Source of the DNA: Thalassia testudinum
Lineage: Eukaryota; Streptophyta; Magnoliopsida; Alismatales; Hydrocharitaceae
NCBI GenBank assembly: GCA_037157565.1
Contig: JAZHRO010000073.1
Location: 22,892,501-22,956,500, forward strand
DNA: 64,000 bases
Direction: 5' to 3'
This document shows, piece by piece, positions 24,330-35,992 of the stretch. The stretch's first letter is position 1, and each line of letters begins with the position of its first letter. The position numbers and the translations under genes are program-made. The notes under the pieces are model-generated. The model did no database searches and was not told where the DNA came from. It was given only the letters and a program-made list of their open reading frames with translations.

Positions 24330-25010
24330 AGCATAGCTAAGCTAAGCTAAGATAAGATAAGCTAGCTTAGCTAATAGTGGAGTAGAGGAGGAGGTGTTGG
24401 AGCTAGGGTTTGAAGGGAGGAGCTAGATCTGAAGAATCTGGAGCTGAAGTGGAGCTGGCAGCTACTGAAGAGGTCAACATGGGGCTACTCTAGCTGGCTT
24501 ACCTTGCTAGTTCTTTGCTAGCTACTAAGCCAAGATAAAGTGAGCTGGCTTCTGCTGAATGGAGCTGAGGTAAGCTGGGTCTGGTGCTCCCGAGGAGAAT
24601 TGAGCTGGTTAAGATAGCTAAGGTTGCTTAGCTCAACTAAGTTGAGCTAAGCTGAGTCCCCGGGAGCTGGACTTGAGCTTCCTGAGCTGGGATGAATTCT
24701 TCTTCAGCTGGCTGGAGTTGAGTGGAGTTGGATGTAGCTGGACCTGAGCTGGGGTGAACTCCAGTCAACTCAGCTGAGCTAGCTAAAGATCCCTATGGAC
24801 TAGTGGGAGCTGAGATGAGCTAGACTCAGCTAAGTTGAGCTGGATCTGAGCTGACCTAAGCTAGGGTGAGCTAAGATGAGCTCTCTTGAGCTGCCATTCA
24901 GCTGAGATGAGCTGAATGGAGTTAGGATGAGCTAATCCTAGTCCAAGTGAGCTAGATCCCAGCTATGGTGAGTTGGATCAAGCTGAGTTCCAGCTAGTCT
25001 AAGCTTCTTC
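24330..25010. repeat. AGCT-rich degenerate short repeat in B
   Basis: GCTAAGCTAAGCTAAG followed by many GAGCTGAG and TAGCTAG units. Counterpart of 9935-10580 in B'. Confidence 0.8.
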
Positions 25011-25220
25011 TTCACCAGTTGCCTTCTTGAGTGCTAGGGTTTTAGGGATCTGTATATCTATTCATCCCTAACACTCACAAAAACACATTAAAAAGACAAA
25101 AAAAAATGCAATGCATGCCTAACCTAGTCAATGCCTAAATGGAGCCCGAAAACCCATTTGCGAACAAAAACCCTAAGAGCTAAGTTTGTTTTAATGCCTA
25201 AGAATGATGATAAACTGGCG

Positions 25221-25225
25221 TTTAT
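25221..25225. repeat. Left target-site duplication of A (TTTAT)
   Basis: Exact match with 32922-32926. Confidence 0.9.
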
Positions 25226-26924
25226 TGATTAGCCTATAGTTGTGGGCTATTTAAGTATTTAAGTGCCTAGACATTAGGTTAATTCTAACATTTATTTAGC
25301 ATAAATTAGGATGTAAATAGATTAATTCATATTTTTAATTTAATTGCATACTCCATGCATTGCATTCATATTTTAAGTGCATTTAGAATTAGCTTAGAAT
25401 GGCATTCATCTAATTAGTTAACCAATTAGGTACATTATTTTCGTTAACATAAAAGTTGAGGGTCTGTATATAAATAACCATGATATTTTAACATTATTTT
25501 CTTTATTCTTCTTCTAGCAGGAACGACTGCATTTCCTTCAGCTGCCGCTCCAATGCCACCAGCTGCCGCAATGAAGCCTGCATTAAAGGACGAGCAGAGA
25601 ATGTGGATCTGCTCCCGCCTCTCCGTTCAAATCTATGCAAGCGGCTACAAAAGGGGGAGGGAGGCAGTCGAGCTCGGAAGGCCTCCACCAACGACCCACC
25701 ACTGTGCAGAGAGATCTTCTTTCTTTCATTCCGTACTGCTGGCCTCAACCGTGGCAACGAGTCTCCACCACCGTGGGTGTGTGTTGTGACAGGCCACACC
25801 ACCATCCGGAGCTCGTCCGCATTACCATGAGCACCTTAGCGTGCATCTCCCTCGCCGTCGTCACCAACAACCACCGCCGCAGCCACTGTACAATCACCCT
25901 CTCAGTCAGTTAAGATGTCCGGGAAATTTCCCGGAGTCTGAAGTCCACCCCCACTCCATCAGCAACCACCATCCGCCTACTTCACCTCCAGCACCTGAAC
26001 CGCAACCTCACCCGCTCACTCCCGCACGCCTCCAGCCGCACGCAAGAACCCGCCACTTCCTCCCGCTCCCGCACCTGCAGCACCCGCACTTCGCCAACAA
26101 TAGAGCGCGCACCCGCACCCTCCAACCTTCGCGACCACCCGTCCGTGCGCACCCACGCCTCCAGCCACCACGCAGTAGCAGAGCAAGCAGAACCGCCAAC
26201 AGGCCGCGCGCGCTCCCATACCCGCCTGCAACGCACGCTCACCGCCAACAGCAGCTGTAGCACCGGCTGTAGCCACCTTCGCCGAAGCTCGGCCCGGCTG
26301 ACTCCGACCACCACTCGACGTGCGGCTGCCACCATCGCGACGGCCTCGCTTCATCCACCCGCCTGTGCAAACCTCTCCTCGATTGAACCTCTCTCCCGAT
26401 TGCAAGGAGGAGAGAGGTAAAATGCTCTGTTAATGGGTTAATTAGTTATTACATTTCATGCCATTGCTAGGAAAAGAATTTTTGTTTATGAATATTTTAT
26501 TGTGGTAAAATTTGCAACTTCATACTCAAGTTCTTTTACAATTGCATAGCTTTTGTAATTAACATTGTTTGACATTGATTTTGGAATTTAAATGTGCACA
26601 AATTTTCTTTAATACATGTCAATGGAAAATTGCATAAAATCATCACATGTTTATTGAATATTTCAATGAGGAAAAATTGCACATCTACCCTTATGTTTTC
26701 AAGATATTGTGCATCTTCTTTCCGTTGCATTTCATGTCAGATTTAACTATGGATTTCTCATGAGACTGAACGAATACGAAATAATAGAGAGATTATTGCC
26801 TCATTGCCTCCCTATGGATACGACCCGCTCCTCTGCAAGTGGTTATTTTTTTTAAATATTGATTAGTCGATTTTTCCACCACATTAAACTGCAAACGACT
26901 TTAAAGTGAACAATCGACTCGTCA
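25226..26924 (+). repeat. Element A 5' LTR
   Basis: 1,699 bases, TG...CA. TATA box at 25467-25476; U5 motif TTGCCTCCCTATGGATACGA near 26806-26826. The GC-rich middle (25550-26420) gives open frames on both strands that are not kept between the two LTR copies. Confidence 0.9.
25467..25476 (+). promoter_or_regulatory. TATA box of A 5' LTR
   Basis: TATATAAATA, repeated in the 3' LTR at 31508-31517. Confidence 0.65.
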
Positions 26925-26926
26925 AA

Positions 26927-26944
26927 TGGCGTCGTTGCCGGGGA
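26927..26944 (+). other. Primer binding site of element A
   Basis: TGGCGTCGTTGCCGGGGA, two bases after the LTR end. One base off the Athila consensus primer site, which resembles the complement of the tRNA-Asp 3' end. Confidence 0.85.
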
Positions 26945-28165
26945 GGCAACAGATGCAATAATTTCACCTAATTTTATTTTGATTATTTTTTAATTGCAAA
27001 GTGATTTGACCATTTATTATTTTCTTTTCTGTGCAAGAAAATTTGTGCAATAATTAGCCACTATGAGAGGCGACCCTTGACGTCGCCAGAGGAGAATTGG
27101 ACGAGCAATTTTGAAAGGAGGAGAAGGACGAGGACGCGACGGACATCATTGTATATTTAGTCGCTAGTAGAATAGAACTAAGACTTTAGATTTAATTTTT
27201 CATTGCATTTGGTTTGAAACCCTTATTCTGGGGTATATTTTGAGGGGTTTGTTCCTTGATTTTGTTTTGGGCCCGTGTTGGGTAATTTTTGGGAGCATGT
27301 TCCCTTTTCTTTAGATTTAGGTTTTTAGTTTATTGATTACTTTTATTTGCTTGTGCATAAGTAGTTTAAAAAATAATAATAAAAAAAATGAGTTGCCTGC
27401 CCTAGGACGAACCATTTAGGTCTGTATGAGCAGCCTTTAGATTTATTTCTCTGCATTGCGTGCATTCTTGCATCGTTGATTGCTAGAAGCAAGGTACGCA
27501 TTCTCTTACTTTGCATCCTATTCTTGATAACGCATTGCATTTGGATTTAATTCAAAGACCACAAAGTTTGTCTTGAAGCTATCTAACAAGTGGTCATATA
27601 TATTCGAAAAAAGGACTAATTAAAGGAGGGACATCTAAAAATCAAGGACTTGATTGTAAAACGTGGTGTGCGATTCAAAATTCAAAATCCTTTTGCGGTG
27701 AATGCACACTTATATCTGTTGCACCACAGCACTCATTTAGACACTCCTAAGTCTTGAAACAACTAGGACAAGAGCCCTCCTACTGTTGGATTCTGAAGTG
27801 TTCGGAACTTGAGATCAAAGGTTTTGTAAATCCAAAGAGGGGGATACCCTGTCACGGATTTTTGGGGGTAGTTGAGAAGCACCGCGAAAGCACAGCTTCA
27901 AAGGAAGGCTTAGGCCTACTTGCATCCCTCGATCTTCCGTCTTTGGATTTACTTGACTATTTGAGATTTAGGGAAGAATACCTAAGCTCCAACTAGGTCT
28001 TTTTAGGCATTTCGAAGGTCAACAATAGGCGCATAAATTGATTGAACAAATTGTATTGTCACCTGCAATCTGACTTAAAATCAAAAGCCTAAATTGGGAA
28101 AGACCTAAAAGGTCCTTTTTGAATTGTATTTTGTTTGGGGAATTCTAATTGAGGTGTGAGTTAGA
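26945..28165 (+). other. Leader of element A
   Basis: About 1.2 kb with no convincing gene. It does not align clearly by eye with the D/G leader. Confidence 0.5.
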
Positions 28166-29938
28166 ATGGATCACATTGATTTTCATCCTTTCACATCTTA
28201 TCCACACCCTCACCCCCACTCTGCATCCTTCGATCCCAGACGCCAAGATGGTCCATCCCTTGATGGACATAATTACAATCATTGGGATCCGTTTTACTCC
28301 TATTATAGGAGTATTGGCCTGGTTAAGCCCCAAATCAGTGAGTAGAACCTAGGAGCAGGATTTGCTTTGCCCAATATCCCACATACCATAGAAATACCCA
28401 ACCCACCCTCCCTGAAAAATTATAATGGTTGGACAAACACTCCTGGGTACTATAAGCCTGAGCCTGACTTCTCTTATGATAGAAATGACCTCTCCTCTTT
28501 GAAGATGGAAATACAGAAAATGCAAAACGAAATGATTGAATTGTTAGGAGAATCTTTGAAAGCAGGCCAACAAGAAAGAGATGAAATTAGCCACCCAATC
28601 TACCCCATTGAGGATGATGTACACCCCTCTACAATAGATGCATCTCCCGTGGGAGAGCTACACTTTAAGTTAAAGGGAAATTCTGGGGAGAATAGGTACT
28701 TTTCTTGGATCAATTTTGAAACCTCCCCATTAGATGAAACTTCCTTGAGAGATCCACACCTTAGGTGGGAGGAAGATACACATGAAAGTAGCTATGCATT
28801 GGATGAAGAAAGGTGGCAACCCAAGGAAGATGATGATAAGGTTGAGTATCCACCTGAATTATATTGGAGTCAAAAGAAGGGAATGATGGTACCATTGGAA
28901 GACCTTGACCCAGATGATAGTATTTTCGTGACATTTGATGAAGTGGGTCAAAGTCATGTCGTTAATCCTACCCTCCCTTCTGATCACGATATGGAACTCA
29001 AACCCACCATTAGGGAACCTAACCCTAAAGAAATTGTCCTATCTGAGGGGTCTGATGTTACTAGTGTAAACCATTTACCTCAGATAGAGCACCCTAGGGG
29101 ATCTATTGAGATATTAAATGATTCTAGACCTCGGGTACATGATGAATGGTGTGATGAGGAGAAAGACGAATTATATGAGGAACCTACATTCAAGATTTGG
29201 AGTGACACTAAGGGTGATTATGTCTTATTTGAAGAGTTAGCCCCTGAGGATGTCACAAATTTGACCAAATTAGGTTTCCTTAGCACACCCATTGATGATA
29301 TTTCTCCTCATGATGAAATGATGGAAAATTTGGAAGCAATTTCTAAGATTTATGTGGATTCACATATAGACTCCGAGGAAGATTTGAGTAAAGAACAAAA
29401 ACCCAGGGATGACATTGATAGGATAATCCCTAGATCTGTTGCTTCCAACCTTCCTTCATTCATTTCGAAGTCACCCTCTGATTCGCTTATATCTGAAAGC
29501 GAAATTGTGACTCCTGATGAAGAGCAGGAAGATACATGTGATGGTGCAAGGAATGCTAGGGATGAAATTGAGGATTTAGAAAGAGTGTCACGGATGGACA
29601 CCGAGCTGATTAAACCCAACCTAGATCTTATGGCCATCCCGCAACCTCGTAACTTGGACACCCTAGACAATCCTTGCCTTAGAGATTTGCTCACTTTTGT
29701 TCTGACCAAGGGGCTTAACAGACCAATATTTCCCATAATGGAGTATCGGGTATGGATTGATGATTTCTTTAATCAGTCCATTAGCCTGGGGGTTTATCTC
29801 TGTACCATTCCTTCCCCATTCTTTTTGGAGGATCCATCTTATCCTCCCCTTACCCCTTTGGAGGTTGTTATACCTGTTTATCCTTTAAAACCTCCTTTGG
29901 TGACCTGGGAAGATTTCATTCCCATTTTAGTTGGGTGA
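28166..29938 (+). CDS. Acidic protein of non-autonomous element A, function unknown (one in-frame TAG)
   Basis: The ATG at 28166 opens MDHIDFHPFTSYPHPHPH. The frame then runs for 591 codons to TGA at 29936-29938, broken once by TAG at 28343-28345. Without reading past that stop, the intact part (from about 28346) is about 530 residues. It has an N-terminal His/Tyr/Pro-rich segment and a strongly acidic middle. A repeated unit has the form W-S-x-x-K-G-x-x-V-x-x-E-x-L-x-P-x-D (about 28864-28920 and 29200-29257). The Pro/hydrophobic end includes EYRVWIDDFFNQS. No zinc knuckle, protease, RT or integrase motif was seen. It replaces gag-pol in position and resembles the broken ORF of H. It may be a diverged gag, a captured gene or an accessory protein; I cannot assign a function. 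Confidence 0.65.
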
Positions 29939-31266
29939 GCATTTGCTATTGGGATTCATCATCAGCTCGCCAACATCCTAGGTTACCTATTTTCTAGGAC
30001 AACATTGCTTTGCTTATTTTTAGGGCCTATTTCTGTAATTCTTGAACCTGATTTGTAGGCTCTTTCTCTATTCAGCCCAGCTCTGACCCAGGTAATATCC
30101 TTCTATGCAATGAGGACATTGCAGAATTTAGGCATGGGGGGTGTACTTGGGGATATACATAGAATAATGCATTCATTGCATACATTTGCATTAAAAAAAA
30201 AAAAAGTTTTGAGCTTAACTGGCTAAGTCCTGCATTCTTAAGCAAATCAGAACTCTAAGGTAGACTAAATTAATTCTAGGGTCAAACTTTAGAAGCTAAA
30301 TGAGCTGCTAGCTTTAGACCTTTAGGGTCCTTTGTGGACTTAAAAACTTAAGTAGGAGTTAAGTTGTGGACCATTTCTCAAGAGGTTGAGGAAGGGAAGC
30401 TAGGGTTTGAGTTAAAAGGGGGGGTAGTACCTGGAGTCTTGTTCTACCTTTTGATTTACGGGTCCTTATAACCCAAGTATCCAAATTTCACACACTTGGT
30501 CTGGTAATTAACTCAATTTCTTTCTTTCTGAAAAGAGATTTGATTCTCTTAGTTTTGACTTAGGAGAGGCTTGAAAACACATTTTGATTGGAAGAGTTCC
30601 CACCGCAGGAGAGGGGAGTATATACTCACCTTGAGGATGCGATGATAACATATTACCTCCTCAGTGCTTGTCTCTTAGGATATCCATCCTACTGGGGGCA
30701 TGTAAGTGCATTGTGCAGTTCAGGTACCATGGGTGGCCCTATCTCAAAGTGCCGATTGCCATAGGCCTGAATTCGCTTAAGAAATCCATGAGCGATACTA
30801 TCTCGAAGTGTCGATTGCCAGGAGTTCTTGGGGTCGTTATGGGCGGTGCTATCTCAAAGCATCGAAAGCCAGGCATCCTTCAAGGTATGGTATGGGGACA
30901 ATGAATTCGACACAGACCATGTTGATAGCTGATCTAAGGTTAGACTTAGAAGAATCAAGCAAACAAAATATATATATATATAATTTCCTTTAACTTAAAT
31001 AACTCAGACCAATGCACAGGCACAGATGCTTTAATCTCAGGGATCAATAAACTTTAGGGTAGAGTCAGAAATCAGGGAAACTTGTGCCTACAACTCGTCT
31101 TTAGCCGACCTAGTCTGTAACTTAGCAACTACTTAGGAACCTTGGGTCTAGAGTTTGAACTTAATATGCTTCTGAAGGAAGACTAAGTGAGTTGAGTAGT
31201 CTACTTGGAGTGCTAGATTTCGCTTAATTTTGCTAGGGACTAGCAAAAACTAGGCATGGGGGTATT
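29939..31266 (+). other. 3' untranslated region of element A
   Basis: Upstream polypurine-like tract at 30107-30142 (AATGAGGACATTGCA, then TTAGGCATGGGGGGTG). Triple hairpin region at 30590-30900. Inverted repeat TTTTGCTA/TAGCAAAA at 31228-31248, followed by the LTR-adjacent tract TAGGCATGGGGGTAT (31251-31265). Confidence 0.75.
30736..30861 (+). ncRNA. Three tandem ATCTC(G/A)A-loop hairpins, element A copy
   Basis: Cores at 30736-30752 (GCCCT/AGTGC, one mismatch), 30796-30810 (TACT/AGTG, one G-T pair) and 30847-30861 (TGCT/AGCA). The loops are ATCTCAA, ATCTCGA and ATCTCAA. Each is preceded by a C(C)ATG(G/A)G-type word and followed by TCGA..GCCAGG. It is a cis-acting RNA structure candidate, not a separate transcript. 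Confidence 0.5.
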
Positions 31267-32921
31267 TGATTAGCCCATAGTTGTGGGTTATTTAAGTATT
31301 TAAGTGCCTAGGCATTAGTTTAATTCTAACATTTATTTAGCATAAATTAGGATGTAAATAGATTAATTCATATTTTTAATTTAATTACATAATCCATGCA
31401 TTGCATTCATATTTTAAGCGCATTTAGAATTAGCTTAGAATGGCATTCATCTAATTAGTTAACCAATTAGGTACATTGTTTTCGTTAACATAAAAGTTGA
31501 GGGTCTGTATATAAATAACCATAATATTTTAACATTATTCTCTTTATTCTTATTCTTGCAGGAATGGCTGCATTTCCTTCGGCTGCCACTCCAATGCCAC
31601 CAGCCACCGCAATGAAGCCTGCATTCAAGGACGAGCGGAGAATGTGGATTTGCTCCCGCCTCTCCATTCAAATCTATGCAAGCGGCTACAAAAGGAGGAG
31701 GGAGGCAGCCGAGCTCGGAAGGCCTCCACCAACGACCCACCACTGTGTAGAGAGATCTTCTCTCTTTCATTCCATACCACCGGCCTCAACCGTGGCAGCG
31801 AGTCTCCACCACCGTGGGCGTGTGGTGTGACAGGCCACACCGCCATCCGGAGCTCGTCCGCATTACCATGAGCACCTTAGCGTGCATCTCCCTCACCGTC
31901 GTCACCAACAACCACCGCCGCAGCCACTGTACAATCACCCTCTCAGTCAGTTAAGATGTCCGGGAAATTTCCCGGACGTCTGAAGTCCACCCCCACTCCA
32001 GCAGCAACCACCATCCACCTACTTCACCTCCAGCACCTGAACCGCAACCTCACCCGCTCACTCCGGCACGCCTCCAGCTGCACGCAAGAACCCGCCACTT
32101 CCTCCCGCTCCCGCGCCTGCAGCACCTGCACTTCGCCAACAACAGAGCACGCACCCGTGCCCTCCAGCCTTCGCGACCATCCGTCCGTGCGCACCCACGC
32201 CTCCAGCCAGCACGCAACAGCAGAGCAGGCAGAACTGCCAACAGGCCACGCGCGCTCCCGCACCCACCTGCAACGCACGCTCACTGCCAACAGCAGCTGC
32301 AGCCACCTTCGTCGGAGCTCCGCCCGGCCGACTCCGACCACCGCTCGACGTGCAGCTGCCACCATCGCGACGGCCTCGCTTCATCCACCCACCTATGCAA
32401 ACCTCTCCTCGATTGAACCTCTCTCCCGATCGCGAGGAGGAGAGAGGTAAAATGCTTTGTTAATGGGTTAATTAGTTATTACATTTCATGCCATTGCTAG
32501 GAAAAGAATTTTTGTTTATGAATATTTTATTGTGGTAAAATTTGCAACTTCATACTCAAGTTCTTTGACATTGATTTTGGAATTTAAATGTGCATAAATT
32601 TTCTTTAATACATGTCAATGGAAAATTGCATAAAATCATCACATGTTTATTGAATATTTCAGTGAGGAAAAATTGCACATCCACCCTTATGTTTTCAAGA
32701 TATTGTGCATCTTCTTTCCGTCTTATTTCATGTCAGATTTAACTACGGATTTCTCACGAGACTGAATGAATACGAAATAATAGAGAGATTATTGCCTCAT
32801 TGCCTCCTTGTGGATACGACCCGCTCCTCTGCGAGTGATTATTTTTTTTTAAATATTGATTAGTCAATTTTTCCACCACATTAAACTGCAAACGACTTTA
32901 AAGCGAACAATCGACTCGTCA
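31267..32921 (+). repeat. Element A 3' LTR
   Basis: 1,655 bases, collinear with the 5' LTR, ending CGACTCGTCA. TATA box at 31508-31517. Confidence 0.9.
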
Positions 32922-32926
32922 TTTAT
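32922..32926. repeat. Right target-site duplication of A (TTTAT)
   Basis: Exact match with 25221-25225. Because it belongs to B, B's last bases CA follow at 32927-32928. Confidence 0.9.
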
Positions 32927-32928
32927 CA

Positions 32929-33864
32929 CACGCCCCAGGTGAAGCGGAATACACCCAGGCAGAGGAACAGGTAGTCAATTGGGTGCTTTGAGTGTGTCCC
33001 AGACCTCAATCGGAAGGATCCTCCTTGCTACCGCTACGCGAAGGAAAGGGGCATGGTTTGCTCCCACATCGGTTGTTGAAGAGAGTTCGTCAATGCATAA
33101 ATTGAATTTCTTCTAGTGGCTTATCGCCTCAGCACTCACATAGGGTGAGGTCCCCTCATGCATGCCTCGCATGCCTCATCCGCGACTCTAACCTCACAGA
33201 CTTGGTGCGCCTGATAACCCGTCTAACCCTAAGCACTCCTCAACTGCGACCCACGCCCACAGCCCTGGTCCCAAGTACGCTCTAAGTCTGATTACCCATA
33301 TACCCGGTACTGTTGGAGGCTTTGGGAGAGCATGACCTAAGTAGAGAAAGTGAGGAGAGAGCTTGCACGGGGAAGGGGGAGGGTTTTGCTGCAGAAAGTA
33401 TTGGCGACACTTAGCCCATTCGAGAAGCCCCCCTCCCTGTGTGAAGAATCTGAACAGAAGAAGAAGGAGGAGAGGACCCACAGCAGCAGAGGAAGAAAGA
33501 AAGCAGAAGAAACAAAGAAGAAAAGAAGAGAAAGAAGAAGAAAAAAATCTTAGCACTGTAGCACAGGGCTACTTAAGATGTCTGGTACTTTGCATATATT
33601 TGAGACATTGATTTAAGTGTTATTCGTGAGGAGTAATTGGTGATTTAAATCACCATTTTACTCCATTCTTTTTGCATAGTGATTCTAACATTAGTCTTAT
33701 TGCAATATTTATTCTTGATTTAAATTGTGATCTTGAGACTAAAATTCCATATTGCTCCTTGTGTTCGACCTCGGAACCTTCGAGTAATAAAATTTATTTG
33801 TTTAAGTGTTAATTTGGCTATACTACAACACAACAATCTTAAACATCGATTTAGTGCATAAACA
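32929..33864 (+). repeat. Element D 5' LTR, part 2
   Basis: Resumes at C(AC)GCCCCAGGTGAAG, matching 46555 onward, and after the F insertion point matches 62597-63064. Ends GCATAAACA. Contains a GA-rich tract (33450-33545) and the U5 motif (TTGCTCCTTGTGTTCGACC, about 33753-33771). Confidence 0.88.
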
Positions 33865-33867
33865 TTT

Positions 33868-33885
33868 TGGCACCATTGCCGGGGA
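33868..33885 (+). other. Primer binding site of element D
   Basis: TGGCACCATTGCCGGGGA, two changes from the Athila consensus TGGCGCCGTTGCCGGGGA. Confidence 0.82.
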
Positions 33886-34991
33886 GCAACAGGCAATTTA
33901 GAACTCTTGATTACAATTCCTGATTCATATTCTAACTTGCTATATCTCTTTTGCTGTGTTTATTTCAGGAGAGATACATTGAAGGAAGATCAGCCGCACA
34001 GTAAACACGCCAGGGGCAAGTAAGTTCTAACCACTATCTCTCTTAAGCCCCTCATTCTGAAAAGGATAAAAGGAAAAAAATCAATTAGGGCTACTTGCAT
34101 TCTATCCGTAGATAATTCATCAAGTTGCCTGAGTTGAACTATTTTATTTGGACAACAAATCCTGATTTGTGCACCCACTTAAAGATTAAGGTATCTAGGG
34201 CTATCACATTCTTGTTTTGAGCCCTAGGTACCACATTTGGACAAATTAAATTGGACCAAATTAGAGCCAATTAAGAATTCCAGTTTAGGATTTTTAGAGA
34301 CACACTTACTTAATCAAGAAATCATCTTCCCAAACAATGTGTGCCTAGACCTTGATTGAACTAATCTATTCAAGCAAAACCCTAAAATCAGGCTCTTAAA
34401 GTCATTTGAACACTAAAAGAGGGACCTAAGATTCTCAAGAGGACAGTACAAGTGAAGTTGGCCCACCTTGTTTGGGTCAACCAATCTTCAAATTAGGTCA
34501 CTTTTGCACTCAACACATCTTAAAGTTCAAGTGAAATTCTAAAGCACCCTTGCTCTTAATTAAAACTGGTATACTTAAGAGGTCAAGTCGCCATTCTAGT
34601 CTACCTGGAACATTAGTGACAAGAGAGGTCAGGTGGGGGAAACCTGTATCCCGTGGGGATGCTCTATCGTGTAGGGGTCTTTGTGGGACTCTCCCTCTCT
34701 GGCTACCCAGGTAATTCTCAGGTGGATGGCTTCTGACTAAGGGGTATCATCCACCCTGAACCTTTTTAGTCATCCAAAATTTTTTTTGGTGTCTTGATTG
34801 GGTCCATTACATTCTACCTCTCATCTACTCCATCAGTGCATGTTCAAGAGGAGGTCTCTAAGACCATCCTTGAGGCCTCCTTTAGTCATTCACATCAAGG
34901 CCAAGCCTCGACCTCTTTGTTTGTGCAACAACCCAATCCTATTGATATCTCTTTCAATTCATCTGAACCTGATTCTCCTTCATCCATCACC
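33886..34991 (+). other. Leader of element D, with a segment shared with G
   Basis: No gene before the gag ATG. From about 34574 to 34805 it aligns almost base for base with G at 53970-53738 (minus strand). Shared words include TTAAGAGGTCAAG, AGTGACAAGAGAGGTC, GTGTAGGGGTCTT, GGGACTCTCCCTCTCTGGCT, CCCAGGTAATTCTCAGGTGG and GTGTCTTGATTGGGTCC. Weaker similarity continues to the gag start. It is a candidate packaging or dimerisation signal. Confidence 0.6.
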
Positions 34992-35987
34992 ATGGCACAA
35001 CCCATAGAAGAAAATAATCTAGAAAATCAACTTCAATGCCTTAATGATCTATTCCAAGCCTTTGTGAACCCACCACAGTGTCCAATGATGCAAGATCACT
35101 ACAATCACACTGCGATGGCAATCGAACCTCGAGTACAAATCCCTGTTGGAGGTCCTAACACTAAACTCAAGCCCAACATGATTCATTCCATTCCCAAATT
35201 CCATGGGCGTCATTCTGAAGATCCTTTCCAGCAAATCAAACAACTCAAGTATCTGGCCTAAACCTTCTGGTCAAAAGCTCAAAATCGGGATATTCTACTC
35301 ATGAAAATGTTCTCCTTCTCTCTCATTGATAAAGTTGCTCACTGGTACCAAACCCAAACACGTCTGAAAAACACTTGGGCAGAACTGCAATTTGAGTTTC
35401 TGAGAAAGTTCTTCCCTGTTGGTCGGACAAATGCTTTACAGCACCAGATCACACATTTCACACAACAAACAGGAGAATTGCTTCACGAAGCATGGGATTG
35501 TTTTCTGGATCTCATGCGAAAGTACCCCCATCATGGAGTTCCTAAATGGGAACAAGTCCAACCTTTTTACCAGGGACTCCATGAGGATATTAGATTATTC
35601 GTCAATGTGACCTACAGAGGAAACATCATGGGTCAACACGAAGACACCGTGTGGGAGATTCTTGATAATATGTACGAGAACTCCATCAATAATGAATCCA
35701 TGGGCATGTTCGACCAGCCGAATGCCCATGCATTGACGAATCCAAAGGGAGCACATGAGACGCAGGGCTTGTCCTCTTCCGTCGACTTGAAACTAATGGC
35801 CAGTCATCTGGACAAGGTTTCTATTATTGAGAAGAAGGTGGATGAGCTAACTCGACATTTGCAGTGAGCCACCTTTGCGCAAAACCCATTCGCACAACCA
35901 CCCTCTGGTAGGGAGGCTGTGCATAACATCTATCACCGACCTTCTCAGGGGATGAACCCATATCCACCCTCGTCTGATTCTGGCTAT

Positions 35988-35992
35988 GGAGA
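35988..35992. repeat. Left target-site duplication of E (GGAGA)
   Basis: Exact match with 38673-38677. Confidence 0.9.

Larger units (their letters stand above)
25226..32921 (+). mobile_element. Element A: complete non-autonomous Athila-like retrotransposon (7.7 kb)
   Basis: LTRs 25226-26924 and 31267-32921 start TGATTAGCC and end CTCGTCA, flanked by TTTAT. Inside are a primer site, a leader, one long acidic ORF, and a 3' region with the triple hairpin and two polypurine tracts. No protease, RT, RNase H or integrase. About 13 differences in the first 330 LTR bases (roughly 4%). A deletion of about 35 bases in the 3' LTR (near 32565) accounts for most of the length difference. It needs enzymes from a partner; shared 3' signals point to an Athila relative. 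Confidence 0.88.
22950..32928 (-). mobile_element. B: solo LTR (minus strand) in D's 5' LTR, itself split by element A
   Basis: The two parts of D's 5' LTR join at GGGACA(C/T)GCCCCAGG, as shown by the uninterrupted 3' LTR near 46555. B is what separates them once A is removed: 22950-25225 plus CA at 32927-32928. Read on the minus strand it starts TGATAAACGCCAGTTTATCA, ends TTCGCATCA, and has a TATA-like CTATAAAAAG at 23851-23860. Flanking bases (CACAC left, CACGC or overlapping CACAC right) give an ambiguous short duplication. No primer site or coding region is present, so it is a solo LTR of the same family as B'. Confidence 0.72.

Noticed and set aside
25503..26420. Possible proline-rich genes in the GC-rich part of the A LTRs (also 31459-32450)
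   Set aside because: Frames are on both strands, differ between the two LTR copies and lie downstream of the LTR TATA box. They are best explained as transcribed LTR sequence.
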